A DNA stretch of 64,000 nucleotides from a bacterium (lineage in GTDB: Bacteria > Sysuimicrobiota > Sysuimicrobiia > Sysuimicrobiales > Segetimicrobiaceae), in NCBI GenBank assembly GCA_035295165.1, contig DATGJN010000103.1:1-64000 (forward strand). Reading direction: 5' to 3'. Shown piece by piece: positions 1 to 7,837 of this stretch. Position numbers and translations under genes: made by a program. The first letter of the stretch is position 1. The number at the start of each line of letters is the position of its first letter. The notes under the pieces were generated by a model. The model searched no databases. It saw only the letters and a program-made list of their open reading frames with translations, and was not told where the DNA came from.

Positions 1-232
1 ACCGTGGCCGGGTCGGACGATTCCACCCATCTGGTCCGACGCCGGCGCATTAGCCGGTACCTCACGTGGCGCAACCGGCGGGCGGGCAGCACCACCTGCC
101 CGCTGTACCGATTCCGCTCCATCAAGTTGGATAGGCACTAGATCACGGGTCTCCACGAGGCAAGGAGCGGCGTCCGCGGACCGGAGACGTCCGCCGGGGG
201 GGGTGAGTCTTCGACGGGAGTGGCGAGGCGCG

Positions 233-1114
233 TCACGCCCGCTTGCGCCGCAGGAATCCCGACAGGCCGTCCCCGACGAGGCTGAACGCGATGCCGACGA
301 CGGTGATCGCGAGCCCCGGAAAGGTCGGCAGCCACCACGCGGTCATGACGTACTCGCGGGAGTCCGCGATCATCGCCCCCCACTCGGGCGTCGGAGGCTG
401 CACGCCCAGGCCGAGGAAGCTCAGCGAGGCGCCCGCGAGGATGTTCAGCACGGCGGCCGACATCGCAAAGACGACGGCCGGGCCGATGACGTTGGGGAGT
501 AGGTGCCGGACGATGACGCGGAGGTCGCTGCAGCCGATCGCCCGCGCCGCGAGCGCGTATTCGAGCTGCTTCGCAATCAGGATTTCTCCGCGGATCAACC
601 GCGCGAACGCGACCCACCCCACGAGGATCAGCGCGTAGTACATGTTGATGAGGCCGGGCCCGAGGATCGCGACGATCGCGATCAACAGGACGTAGAAGGG
701 GAACGCCACCTGGATGTCGATGACCCGCATGAAGATCGCGTCGATCACGCCCCCGTAGTAGCCCGACGCCGCCCCCACCCCGATGCCGATGACCAGCGGC
801 AGCAGCGTGCAGAGAAAGCCGACGCTCAGGTCGATGCGCGTGCCGTAGAGGATCCGCGACAGCTGATCCCGTCCGAACTTGTCGGTGCCGAGCGGGTGCG
901 CGGCGCTCGGCGGTTGCACGGCCGCGGCGTAGTTCTGCCGGATCGGATTGTAGGGCGCGATCGCAGGGGCGACCACGGCGGCCGTCACGACCGCGGCGAT
1001 GATCACGATCCCCACCACGAGCGAGGGGTTTCGCAGCCAGACCCAGACGAGCGACCGGCGCCGCGGCGAGGCCGACGCCGCCTGCGTCATCTCACGACCG
1101 GCCGTCGCGCTCAT
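233..1114 (-). CDS. dppC: Dipeptide/oligopeptide ABC transporter permease, DppC/OppC type
   Basis: This is an inner-membrane permease subunit of a peptide or nickel type ABC importer. It forms the channel together with the DppB-type protein encoded just upstream. The 293-residue length is normal for DppC. The N-terminus (about residues 25-50) has one membrane helix after an Arg-rich segment, then the OppC-type periplasmic stretch APYNPIRQNY and HPLGTDKFGRDQ. The cytoplasmic coupling (EAA-like) loop reads ALAARAIGCSDLRV near residue 190. It lies 16 bp behind dppB in one operon. No ATPase genes (DppD/DppF) follow in the 232 bp left at the window edge, so they lie outside the window or elsewhere. 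The substrate cannot be decided from the permease. Confidence 0.9.
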   Translation of the reverse strand: MSATAGREMTQAASASPRRRSLVWVWLRNPSLVVGIVIIAAVVTAAVVAPAIAPYNPIRQNYAAAVQPPSAAHPLGTDKFGRDQLSRILYGTRIDLSVGFLCTLLPLVIGIGVGAASGYYGGVIDAIFMRVIDIQVAFPFYVLLIAIVAILGPGLINMYYALILVGWVAFARLIRGEILIAKQLEYALAARAIGCSDLRVIVRHLLPNVIGPAVVFAMSAAVLNILAGASLSFLGLGVQPPTPEWGAMIADSREYVMTAWWLPTFPGLAITVVGIAFSLVGDGLSGFLRRKRA

Positions 1115-1130
1115 GCGTGGTCCCGCTCCG

Positions 1131-2069
1131 TCACAGCGCGATACGGGGATCGATCAGGGCGTAGGTGATGTCGGTCAACAGATAGACGACCGACACCAAC
1201 ACCGCGTACACGAGCGTAAAGCCCTGCACGACCTGGTAGTCGCGTCCGAGGATCGCGGACACCATCTCGCTTCCCATCCCCGGCAGCGCGAACACCGACT
1301 CGATGATGACCGATCCGCCGACGAGGAAGCCGATGTACAGCCCGAGCAGGGTGATCGTCGAGATGATCGCGTTGCGCAGCACGTGACGGATCACCACGCG
1401 CCGGCCCGGCAACCCCTTCGCGCGCGCCACCACGACGTGCTCGGCGGTCAGCGTCGAGAGGATTGCGTCGCGCAGGTTTCGGGTGAGCACGGCCGACACG
1501 CCGAGCCCCATGGTCAGCGCGGGCAGGAACAGGTAGTACACGTGTCCCGTGAAGGTCTGCCCGCCGCCGCCGACCGGGAACCACCCCAGCCTGACCCCGA
1601 ACAGGATGAGCATCAGGATGCCCACCCAGAAGCTCGGGGTCGAGATCCAGAACACCGAGAACCCCCGGATCGCTTGGTCCACGGCGCTGTTCTTGCGCAG
1701 CGCCGCGACGGTGCCGAGCGGCACGGTGACGAGCGTGGCCAGAATCATCGCGTAGGTCACCAAGAACAGCGTGAGCGGCAGCCGCTGGCGGACGAGATCC
1801 AGCACCGGTGCCCGCACGAGGACCGACTGGCCGAGGTCGCCGTGGGCGAGACCGGCGACGAAGATCCAGAACTGCACCGGCACCGGGCGGTCCAATCCGA
1901 GGTGGTGCCGCAGCTCCTGGACCGAGTCCGGCGTGGCCTGGATCCCCAGCATCGTGATCGCCGGGTCGCCCGGGATGAGCCGGATCATGTAGAAGATGAG
2001 CACAGCCAGGACGGCGAAGGTGACCGCCATCTGCCCGAGCCGGCCGACGATGTACCCGCGGCGGTTCAT
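1131..2069 (-). CDS. dppB: Dipeptide/oligopeptide ABC transporter permease, DppB/OppB type
   Basis: This is the partner permease of the DppC-type protein. The 312 residues begin with the family N-terminus (GYIVGRLGQM, then a first membrane helix). The family signature RLIPGDPA follows near residues 30-37. Later comes a large set of hydrophobic helices with the coupling loop VVVARAKGLPGRRV near residue 220 and the C-terminal DITYALIDPRI. It sits 33 bp behind the binding-protein gene and 16 bp before dppC, so the three form one minus-strand operon. The family order binding protein-B-C is conserved, but the usual D and F ATPases are not visible. Confidence 0.92.
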   Translation of the reverse strand: MNRRGYIVGRLGQMAVTFAVLAVLIFYMIRLIPGDPAITMLGIQATPDSVQELRHHLGLDRPVPVQFWIFVAGLAHGDLGQSVLVRAPVLDLVRQRLPLTLFLVTYAMILATLVTVPLGTVAALRKNSAVDQAIRGFSVFWISTPSFWVGILMLILFGVRLGWFPVGGGGQTFTGHVYYLFLPALTMGLGVSAVLTRNLRDAILSTLTAEHVVVARAKGLPGRRVVIRHVLRNAIISTITLLGLYIGFLVGGSVIIESVFALPGMGSEMVSAILGRDYQVVQGFTLVYAVLVSVVYLLTDITYALIDPRIAL

Positions 2070-2102
2070 CGACGTCTCCCGGATGCCCGCGGCGTCCGCG
2101 CG

Positions 2103-3659
2103 TTACTTGTTGAGCCAGGTCGTCCAGTACATCGGCACCCCGAGCGGCGTCCGGAAGAACCCCTTGACGTTGGGCGTGAGATAGTTCACCGATGGCGTAT
2201 AGTACAGCGGGATCGTGCCGCCGACGTCGGTGTTGTAGATATTCTGGATCTCATAGTACAACTGCGCCCGCTTCTTGGGGTCAAGCTCCTCGGCTGCCGC
2301 CTTCACCATCTGCACCGCGCGGTCGCTCGGCTGGTAGCCCGTGTTCATCTTGGGATCGATGAAGAAGAACTGCACGAGCTGGTCGGGGTCCATCATCCCG
2401 TTCGTCCACTGGTAGCCCGAGATCAGATCATAGCTGCTCTTGTACCACGCGGCCGACAGCGCCGAGCCGTCGACCTCCTGGATCTGCACCTGGAGGCCGA
2501 TCTCCCCCCACATCTGCTGGGCGAGGACCGCGTTGTCGCGGCCGATCTGGCTGCCGCTCGGCAGCTGCAGCGTGATGCCGCTGCGCCCCGTGGGATACTT
2601 TGACTCCTTGACGAGCTGCTTCGCTTTCGTCAAGTCGTAGGGCAGGCTGGCGCGCGCGTTCCAGTAGAGGCCGCTTTTCGGCATGAACGAGTTCGCCGAC
2701 GTCGCCAGCCCGCCGGTCGCACGGTCCACGAACACCTTGCGGTCCAACGCCAGGCTCATCGCCTGGCGGACCTTGACGTCGTCGAACGGGGGACGTGTCG
2801 TCTGAACGACCATAAAATACACTTGTTGCTGCGGGAGCGGCAGGAGCTGTCCGCGCGGGTCGCGCTTGAGCGCAGCGATCTGGCTGAAGGGGATCGCCTC
2901 GGAGCCGTTCAGATCGCCGGCCTGGATCTGGAGGACTCTCGTCGTGTCCTCGGCGACCTGTTTGATGATCACCTGATCGAGGTAGGGGTACGGCTTGCCG
3001 TCCGGTGCCATCTCCCAGTAGTGCGGGTTGGCGTCCAGGGTCAGATGGTCGTTCGGCACCCAGTCTCGGACCATGAACGGTCCCGTGCCGATCGGTTTCG
3101 TAAACTCCTTTTGCCCGATCGCCTCGACCTCGTCCTTTGGGAAGATGGCGTTGGAGATCATGGCGAGCCGCGCGAGGATGCTGGCCACCGGCGAGTTCAT
3201 TACGATCGCGACCGTCGTGTCGTTCAGCTTGGCAAACGTCTTGACGTCCGCGAGGCTCCACTTGTAGACGCCGTACGCGCGGGAGCGCTCGAGGGAGGCG
3301 ATGACGTCGTCCGCGGTCACGGGCTTCCCGTTGTGGAAGCGGGCCTGCCGCAGGTAGAACGTGTAAGTGAGGCCGTTCCCGCTCACCGTCCACCGCTCGG
3401 CGAGCGCGGGTTCGACGGCGGTCGCATTCGCGTTCGCCCGCACGAGGCCCTGGGCGATGTTCGAGATCGTCGTGCTGTCCGTTCGCGCCTGCGTCCACAT
3501 GGGGTCGAGCCGCAACGGGATCGTGGTGTAGGCCCACGTCAGCGTGCCGCCGCGCCGGCCCGCCTGGGCCGCCGCGACCCTCGCGGCGCCTCGCCACCCC
3601 TCGAGCGCAACCAGCCCCGCGCCCCCAAGTGCCCGTCCCAAGAGCTCACGCCGTTTCAC
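2103..3659 (-). CDS. Peptide/nickel ABC transporter substrate-binding protein (SBP family 5)
   Basis: This is an extracytoplasmic solute receptor of 518 residues that delivers peptide-like substrates to the two permeases downstream. The N-terminus carries a twin-arginine-like export signal (MKRRELLGRAL followed by a small-residue hydrophobic stretch), and the mature part starts near GGTLTWAYTT. The family 5 pattern TFYLRQARFHNGKPVTADDV is plain near residue 105, as is KPIGTGPFMV near residue 190. The start codon is GTG, chosen because a strong GAGGAGG lies upstream of it. It is the first gene of the operon. The ligand is unknown. Confidence 0.92.
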   Translation of the reverse strand: MKRRELLGRALGGAGLVALEGWRGAARVAAAQAGRRGGTLTWAYTTIPLRLDPMWTQARTDSTTISNIAQGLVRANANATAVEPALAERWTVSGNGLTYTFYLRQARFHNGKPVTADDVIASLERSRAYGVYKWSLADVKTFAKLNDTTVAIVMNSPVASILARLAMISNAIFPKDEVEAIGQKEFTKPIGTGPFMVRDWVPNDHLTLDANPHYWEMAPDGKPYPYLDQVIIKQVAEDTTRVLQIQAGDLNGSEAIPFSQIAALKRDPRGQLLPLPQQQVYFMVVQTTRPPFDDVKVRQAMSLALDRKVFVDRATGGLATSANSFMPKSGLYWNARASLPYDLTKAKQLVKESKYPTGRSGITLQLPSGSQIGRDNAVLAQQMWGEIGLQVQIQEVDGSALSAAWYKSSYDLISGYQWTNGMMDPDQLVQFFFIDPKMNTGYQPSDRAVQMVKAAAEELDPKKRAQLYYEIQNIYNTDVGGTIPLYYTPSVNYLTPNVKGFFRTPLGVPMYWTTWLNK

Positions 3660-3861
3660 ACCGCACCTCCTCGGGTCGCGGGCGAGCCCGCCTTTCCTTC
3701 GGCATTTCGCCGCCCGCAGCGGAAATCTTCTCGGGGCGACGGCGCGCGGGCGGGATGCGGTGTGGTGAAGCCGATCGGGCGAGCGGTTGGAACGACGGCA
3801 ACAACGAGGCGCGGCCGGACGAGGGTTCTCGCCCGGCCGCGCTGCGAAACGCCGAGTCCCG

Positions 3862-4086
3862 CTACCGAGACGTGCTTCCTGCCGCCACGGAGGCGTCGAC
3901 GGTAGCCGACGCGCCGACCTCCGGACTCGCGACGGCGGTGTTGGAGTCGTCGGGCACCAGATTGACCGGCTGTACCGGCACCGGCACGGGCTCCGGGTAA
4001 ATCTGCGTGCCGGCGTGCGCCGTTGTGGCGGCGGGGCTCAGCGCCAGAACCGCGCCGAGCGTGAAGACGGCGGCGATGCGACGCAT
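3862..4086 (-). CDS. Small secreted protein, copy 1 of a tandem family
   Basis: This is a 74-residue protein of unknown function. It starts MRRIAAVFTLGAVLALSPAA, a classic Sec signal peptide ending near AHA. The mature part is short, Pro/Val-rich (YPEPVPVPVQPVNLVP) and then Ala/Ser/Thr-rich. The start at 4086 was chosen because AAGGAGGGG lies directly upstream; the longer open frame has no such site. It is the last and most divergent of three neighbouring genes sharing a near-identical signal peptide layout. It lacks the YLQ-N-Q tail of the other two. I do not recognise the family. Confidence 0.65.
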   Translation of the reverse strand: MRRIAAVFTLGAVLALSPAATTAHAGTQIYPEPVPVPVQPVNLVPDDSNTAVASPEVGASATVDASVAAGSTSR

Positions 4087-4179
4087 TGTCCACCCCTCCT
4101 TACTAGTGCGGTGGTGCCGTCCCGACCAAAAAGCACGCCGGCCGGAGGGGCGTCCCTCCGGCCGACGCGCCTCCACCCC

Positions 4180-4389
4180 CTACTGGCTCTGCTGGTTCTG
4201 CTGCAGGTAGACGGGGATGTTGTTGGTCGTGTTGAGCTGCGGGGTCTCGTCGGCGCTAGTGTTCATCGTGACATCGGGCGTCGAGGTGACCGGGTGGGAA
4301 GAGCCCTGCGTGTTGTCGTCCGCCATCGCGGCGGCCGGCGCCAGGGCCAGGAGCGCTCCCAGGCTGAGCATTGCGAGAACTCGCTGCAT
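4180..4389 (-). CDS. Small secreted protein, copy 2 of a tandem family
   Basis: This 69-residue secreted protein of unknown function has a signal peptide (MQRVLAMLSLGALLALAPAA, cleavage expected near AMA-DD). The mature part begins DDNTQG, is rich in Asn, Thr and Ser, and ends PVYLQQNQQSQ. An AAGGGAGG ribosome site precedes the ATG. The DDN-[ST]-QG start and the YLQ-N-Q ending are shared with copy 3, so the two arose by duplication. There are no Cys residues and no lipobox, so a free or weakly wall-associated peptide is more likely than a lipoprotein. Function cannot be inferred. Confidence 0.7.
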   Translation of the reverse strand: MQRVLAMLSLGALLALAPAAAMADDNTQGSSHPVTSTPDVTMNTSADETPQLNTTNNIPVYLQQNQQSQ

Positions 4390-4480
4390 AACGACTGCCT
4401 CCCTTATGGTTCTTGCCGGAATCTCAGCGGGGACGCGGCGGGCGAACGATGCCCGCTCGGCCGTCGCGCTCCAACTGGCG

Positions 4481-4705
4481 TTACTGGTTGTTCTGCAAGT
4501 ACACGGGCGCCTGCAGGTACGCGGGTACGCCGTCTGACGGATCGAGCTGCTGGGCGCCGTTTCCGTTGTCGGTGCTTGTCACGTCGACATTCGAGCTCGA
4601 CAGGGTCGTCGGGAGATTGCCCTGCGAGTTGTCGTCCGCCAGCGCGGCAACCGGTGCCAGCCCCACTACGGCCCCAAGGGCGAGCATTGCGAGGACCTGA
4701 CGCAT
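4481..4705 (-). CDS. Small secreted protein, copy 3 of a tandem family
   Basis: This 74-residue secreted protein is the first gene of the array. The signal peptide MRQVLAMLALGAVVGLAPVA is followed by ALADDNSQG. The mature part is Ser/Thr/Asn-rich and ends with PAYLQAPVYLQNNQ, in which the YLQ motif occurs twice. The internal ATG at 4705 was chosen because GGGAAAGGAGG sits just upstream of it. A promoter with TTGACA and TAGAGT lies about 80-110 bp upstream and faces this gene. It is divergent from an HxlR regulator, which suggests that the array is the regulator's target (inference). No known family recognised. Confidence 0.7.
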   Translation of the reverse strand: MRQVLAMLALGAVVGLAPVAALADDNSQGNLPTTLSSSNVDVTSTDNGNGAQQLDPSDGVPAYLQAPVYLQNNQ

Positions 4706-4786
4706 CGGTGGTTCCTCCTTTCCCTGCGGCCCGGGCATTCGCACCCGACCGCTTCTGTAGTTGTAGCCGCTTCCCTAACGCTAGTG

Positions 4787-4837
4787 ACTCTATCACCATA
4801 ACTTACTATTGTCAAGTGGCTTGTATTATGATAGTAT
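4787..4837. promoter_or_regulatory. Divergent promoter pair with overlapping -35 boxes and an inverted repeat
   Basis: On the minus strand TTGACA (4810-4815) is followed after 17 bp by TAGAGT (4787-4792) and fires toward the small secreted protein array. On the plus strand TTGTCA (4809-4814) is followed after 17 bp by TAGTAT (4832-4837) and fires toward the HxlR gene. The two -35 hexamers overlap, so the promoters should compete for polymerase. TACTAT at 4804-4809 and ATAGTA at 4831-4836 form an inverted repeat around them, a plausible HxlR-type operator. The whole segment is an AT-rich island in GC-rich DNA. Confidence 0.6.
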
Positions 4838-4923
4838 GTAACATGTTGGTAAGGAACGCGGACGGAAAATTGAGAAAGGATAGGGGCTCGCAAACCCTCA
4901 AGGGGGAAGAGGGGAGGCTATTT

Positions 4924-5262
4924 ATGGAGGGCGGCGCTCATATTTGTCCCAGGTATCGCAGGGCGATCGAACTGGTGGGCAAGCGCTGGACCGGCGGGAT
5001 CATCCGCGCCTTGATGGATGGCCCCCGGCGGTTCTCGTCCCTCTTGGATGCCGTACCGGGGATGCACGATCGGGTGTTGTCCGAGCGGCTAAAGGAACTG
5101 GAAGCGGCGGAGGTTATCCGGCGCCGCGTCTATGCGGAGACCCCGGTTCGGATCGAATACGAGCTGACCGAGAAAGGGCGCGAGCTGGAGAAGGTGGTCG
5201 AGGAGATGCAGCGGTGGGCGAACCGCTGGATGCCGGCCCCCGCGCAGTCGGACGGCGCCTGA
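4924..5262 (+). CDS. HxlR-family winged-helix transcriptional regulator
   Basis: This DNA-binding repressor or activator of 112 residues matches the normal HxlR length. The family start is visible: CPRYRRAIELVGKRWTGGII near residues 8-27, with a single Cys at position 8 in the place where redox-sensing HxlR proteins (YodB, HypR) have theirs. FSSLLDAVPGMHDRVLSERL follows as the recognition helix region, then LEAAEVIRRRVY as the wing and YELTEKGREL near the end. The ATG at 4924 was chosen because GAGGGGAGG lies upstream; the frame is open further upstream but without homology. It is divergent from the small secreted protein genes and probably autoregulated through the shared promoter. Confidence 0.9.
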   Translation: MEGGAHICPRYRRAIELVGKRWTGGIIRALMDGPRRFSSLLDAVPGMHDRVLSERLKELEAAEVIRRRVYAETPVRIEYELTEKGRELEKVVEEMQRWANRWMPAPAQSDGA

Positions 5263-5288
5263 TCGCGCGTTTGCTAAGGCGTCGTTGA

Positions 5289-5501
5289 TCAGCCCGGTTG
5301 TCGCCCGGGACGGCGCTGTTGTTCCCGGGCCTTGCGCTCGCGCAGCACCTCCCAGCACCGTTCGAGCGTCGTCTGGATGCGTGCGAGGCGAGCGCGGTCA
5401 GCGTCGCTCGCGTCGCCCTGAGACTCCTTGTCCCACAGCTTGTGTTCCTCGTGCGCCAAATCGTTGATGCGGTGAAAGATCTCGTGCTCCTGTTCCTCCA
5501 T
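5289..5501 (-). CDS. DUF2630 family small protein
   Basis: This cytoplasmic helical protein of 70 residues belongs to DUF2630, whose members are about 80 residues. The family pattern is clear: EIFHRINDLAHEEHKLWD, then ARLARIQTTLERCWEVLRER and a basic tail. It is predicted to be two helices, possibly a helical hairpin. The biochemical role is unknown. It sits 14 bp behind the HAD phosphatase gene with its own GAGAGGAG ribosome site, so the two are co-transcribed. It is convergent with the HxlR gene. Confidence 0.8.
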   Translation of the reverse strand: MEEQEHEIFHRINDLAHEEHKLWDKESQGDASDADRARLARIQTTLERCWEVLRERKAREQQRRPGRQPG

Positions 5502-5515
5502 CGGCGTCTCCTCTC

Positions 5516-6244
5516 TCACGATTGCTCGGCTCCGGGTGGACGCACCCCCACTTCGTCGAGATGTCGGAGGAGATCCGCGGGGTCCTCGTAGACCCGATAC
5601 GCGCCGGCCCGCTCCAGCTCCTCGCGCCCGTAGCCCCCAGACAGCAGCCCGATCCCCAGCGCGCGAGCGCGTCGCGCGGCGAGCATGTCCCACACGCTGT
5701 CCCCCACCACCAGGCAGTCCTCGATTGGCGTGCGGAGCCGTCGCGCCGCGAACAAGAACAGATCCGGATCCGGTTTCGCCCGCGAGACGTCGTCGCGCGT
5801 CACGACCGGGACGTCGTCCGGAATGCCCAAGGTTCGCACCGCCGGGTGCGCCGTGGCCAGGCGTCCGCTCGTGGCGATGGACCACGGCACGCCGTCGCGC
5901 GTCAGGGTCCTGAGCAGCTCCCGGGCCCCGGGCAGAGGGCGTACGCGGTCGGCCAGGGCCGCATACGCCCGCTCGTGATTGTCCTGGATGTCGCGGATTT
6001 GCGCCGGCGTGAGTCTGTGACCGAGTTCGCGCGCGAGCGCGTTCACAAACAGCCCGCCGCTCATGCCGATCCGGCGATGAATGCGCCACACGGAGAGTTC
6101 GATGCCGGCCCCTTCGAGCGCGGCGTGCCACACGGTCGCGTGATGGTACACGCTGTCCACGAGCGTGCCGTCGAGATCGAAGACGAACGCGATTCGCGCT
6201 CCGTCCGCCGTCGTGTCCACGGCGTCGCCCCCGCGCCGATCCAT
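5516..6244 (-). CDS. HAD-superfamily phosphatase (phosphoglycolate phosphatase-like)
   Basis: This is a Mg-dependent hydrolase of small phosphorylated metabolites, 242 residues. Motif I is FVFDLDGTLVDS near residues 19-30, with Asp nucleophile and Asp acid/base. Motif II is SIATSGR in the middle. Motif III/IV is KPDPDLFLFAARRL followed by CLVVGDSVWDMLAARRA. An alpha-helical cap between motifs I and II places it in HAD subfamily IA (Gph/PGMB/YjjG type). The exact substrate is not predictable. GGAGG lies upstream of the ATG. It is the first gene of a two-gene unit with DUF2630. Confidence 0.88.
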   Translation of the reverse strand: MDRRGGDAVDTTADGARIAFVFDLDGTLVDSVYHHATVWHAALEGAGIELSVWRIHRRIGMSGGLFVNALARELGHRLTPAQIRDIQDNHERAYAALADRVRPLPGARELLRTLTRDGVPWSIATSGRLATAHPAVRTLGIPDDVPVVTRDDVSRAKPDPDLFLFAARRLRTPIEDCLVVGDSVWDMLAARRARALGIGLLSGGYGREELERAGAYRVYEDPADLLRHLDEVGVRPPGAEQS

Positions 6245-6472
6245 GTTCCGACCTCCACCCGGCGCGCCCGCGCAGCCGCAGCCGCCGTCAGCATCACCGG
6301 CTCTCCGCTCGGATTCATTGGCTCCGGGCGTCCATCCTGCTACGTAGCCCGGGACCGCGACCGATCCCCCCGCAAGGAGGTCTCTTCCTGCAAAGACCCG
6401 AACAGCTTAGGACCAAGTAGCCCCGGTGCTTAGGGCCGGACGTCACCTGGTGTGGGGGGAGGAGTGGACGGC

Positions 6473-7732
6473 ATGCGCAAACGCAACCTGCTGGTTACGC
6501 TCGTGCTCTGTGGTCTCCTCGGGATGGTCGCGTTCACCGCGCCCGTACCCGCGGCTACCGTTGGACCGGTGACTGACGCGATGGGCGTCGTCCAGATCGG
6601 TCCGGGACAGCCGGTCGTCATCGCCACATGGCTCGTGACGTCGGGGCCGAACGCCGCGCTGGGGACGGACAGCCAGCGGGGGGTCGAGATCGCGATCGAT
6701 GACCAGGGGGGCAAGCTCCTCGGCCACCCGATCAAGCTGGAGGCCAACGACGACGGGTGTGCCGCCGAAGGCGGACAGACGGCCGCCCAGAAGATCGCGG
6801 CCGATCCGAACGTCGTGGCCGCGATCGGCGGCAGCTGCTCGAGCGCGACCGTGCCGGGCGCGCCGATCCTCTGGAAGGCCGGAATCGTCGACGTGTCCCC
6901 GTCGGCCACAGCCCCGCTCCTGACGGCGGCCAACCGCGGCCCTGACCTGAACGGGTTCCTGCGGACCGCCCACAACGATAAGACCCAGGGCGAAGTCGCC
7001 GCCACGTTCGCGCGACAGGTGCTGAAGAAGACCCGTGCGGCGACGATCCACGACGGCAGCCCGTACGCCCTGGGGCTGGCGAACGCGTTCGCGGACAACT
7101 TCAAGAGGATGGGCGGCACGATCACGTCGCAGGAAGCCATCTCGGTCGGCGACACCGATATGAAGCCCGTGCTGACGCGCATCGCCACCGGCAAACCGGA
7201 CATGATCTTCTATCCGATCTTCGTGGCCGAGGGCGGGTTGATCACGAGGCAGGCCAAGGAAGTCGCGGGTCTCGCGAACGTGACGCTGTTCGGCGCGGAC
7301 GGCCTGTTCACGCCGGACTTCCTCAAGGCCGCCGGGGCATCGGCGAAGGGGATGTATTGGAGCAGCCCCGACCTGACCCCGCAGACGCTGGGCCCCGCTT
7401 ATTCCTCGGTGTTCCTGCCGAAGTACCTGAAGAAGTACGGCGAGAAGCCGACCGCGGCGTTCCACCCGCATTCGTATGATGCCGCGAACATCATCTTCGC
7501 CGCGATCAAGAAAGTGGCGAAGAACCAGGGCGGCACCCTGTACATCGGGCGGAAGGCGCTCCGCGACGCGCTGTTCGCCACGAAGGGGTTTAAGGGCCTG
7601 ACGGGTACGATCACGTGCAACCAGTACGGCGACTGTGCGGACCCGCACATCGCGGTCTACCAGTCGGTCGCGGCCGACCCGGCGAACTTCGTGCCGGGCA
7701 CGGATCCGAAGAAAGTCTACCCCATGAAGTAG
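6473..7732 (+). CDS. Branched-chain amino acid type ABC transporter substrate-binding protein
   Basis: This 419-residue periplasmic binding protein (Peripla_BP_6/LivK type) feeds the permease and ATPase genes downstream. The N-terminus has a signal peptide (MRKRNLLVTLVLCGLLG, cleavage near VPA). The fold is recognisable from GTDSQRGVEIAIDDQGGKLL, the VAAIGGSCSSAT ligand-loop segment, and MIFYPIFVAEGGLITRQA. ATG 6473 was chosen over an upstream in-frame ATG because GGGGGGAGGAG precedes it. The 228 bp before the gene hold no other gene that I can see. A strong hairpin lies between it and livH, so it is probably expressed above the permeases. The ligand may be an amino acid, amide or urea. Confidence 0.92.
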   Translation: MRKRNLLVTLVLCGLLGMVAFTAPVPAATVGPVTDAMGVVQIGPGQPVVIATWLVTSGPNAALGTDSQRGVEIAIDDQGGKLLGHPIKLEANDDGCAAEGGQTAAQKIAADPNVVAAIGGSCSSATVPGAPILWKAGIVDVSPSATAPLLTAANRGPDLNGFLRTAHNDKTQGEVAATFARQVLKKTRAATIHDGSPYALGLANAFADNFKRMGGTITSQEAISVGDTDMKPVLTRIATGKPDMIFYPIFVAEGGLITRQAKEVAGLANVTLFGADGLFTPDFLKAAGASAKGMYWSSPDLTPQTLGPAYSSVFLPKYLKKYGEKPTAAFHPHSYDAANIIFAAIKKVAKNQGGTLYIGRKALRDALFATKGFKGLTGTITCNQYGDCADPHIAVYQSVAADPANFVPGTDPKKVYPMK

Positions 7733-7764
7733 CGGAACGGGATTTTCGTACCGGCCTGAGTCAC

Positions 7765-7807
7765 GGGGGGTGAGCACCGGTCGAACCGCGCCGGTGACTC
7801 ACCCCCC
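7765..7807 (+). terminator. Strong hairpin between binding-protein and permease genes (attenuator or RNA stabiliser)
   Basis: GGGGGGTGAG-CACCGG at 7765-7780 pairs with CCGGTG-A-CTCACCCCCC at 7791-7807, with one bulged base and a 10-base loop. No uridine run follows, only GAGCCGTTTCTCGG. It may therefore be a partial terminator or a 3-prime protecting structure. Such elements are common after binding-protein genes in ABC importer operons and raise their mRNA level over the permeases. Confidence 0.6.
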
Positions 7808-7837
7808 GAGCCGTTTCTCGGACGGAGAGGGGGGGCT

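Noticed and set aside
999-2603. 534-codon plus-strand frame over the Dpp permeases
   Set aside because: Antisense shadow rich in His, Arg and Asp; the permease genes on the other strand are certain.
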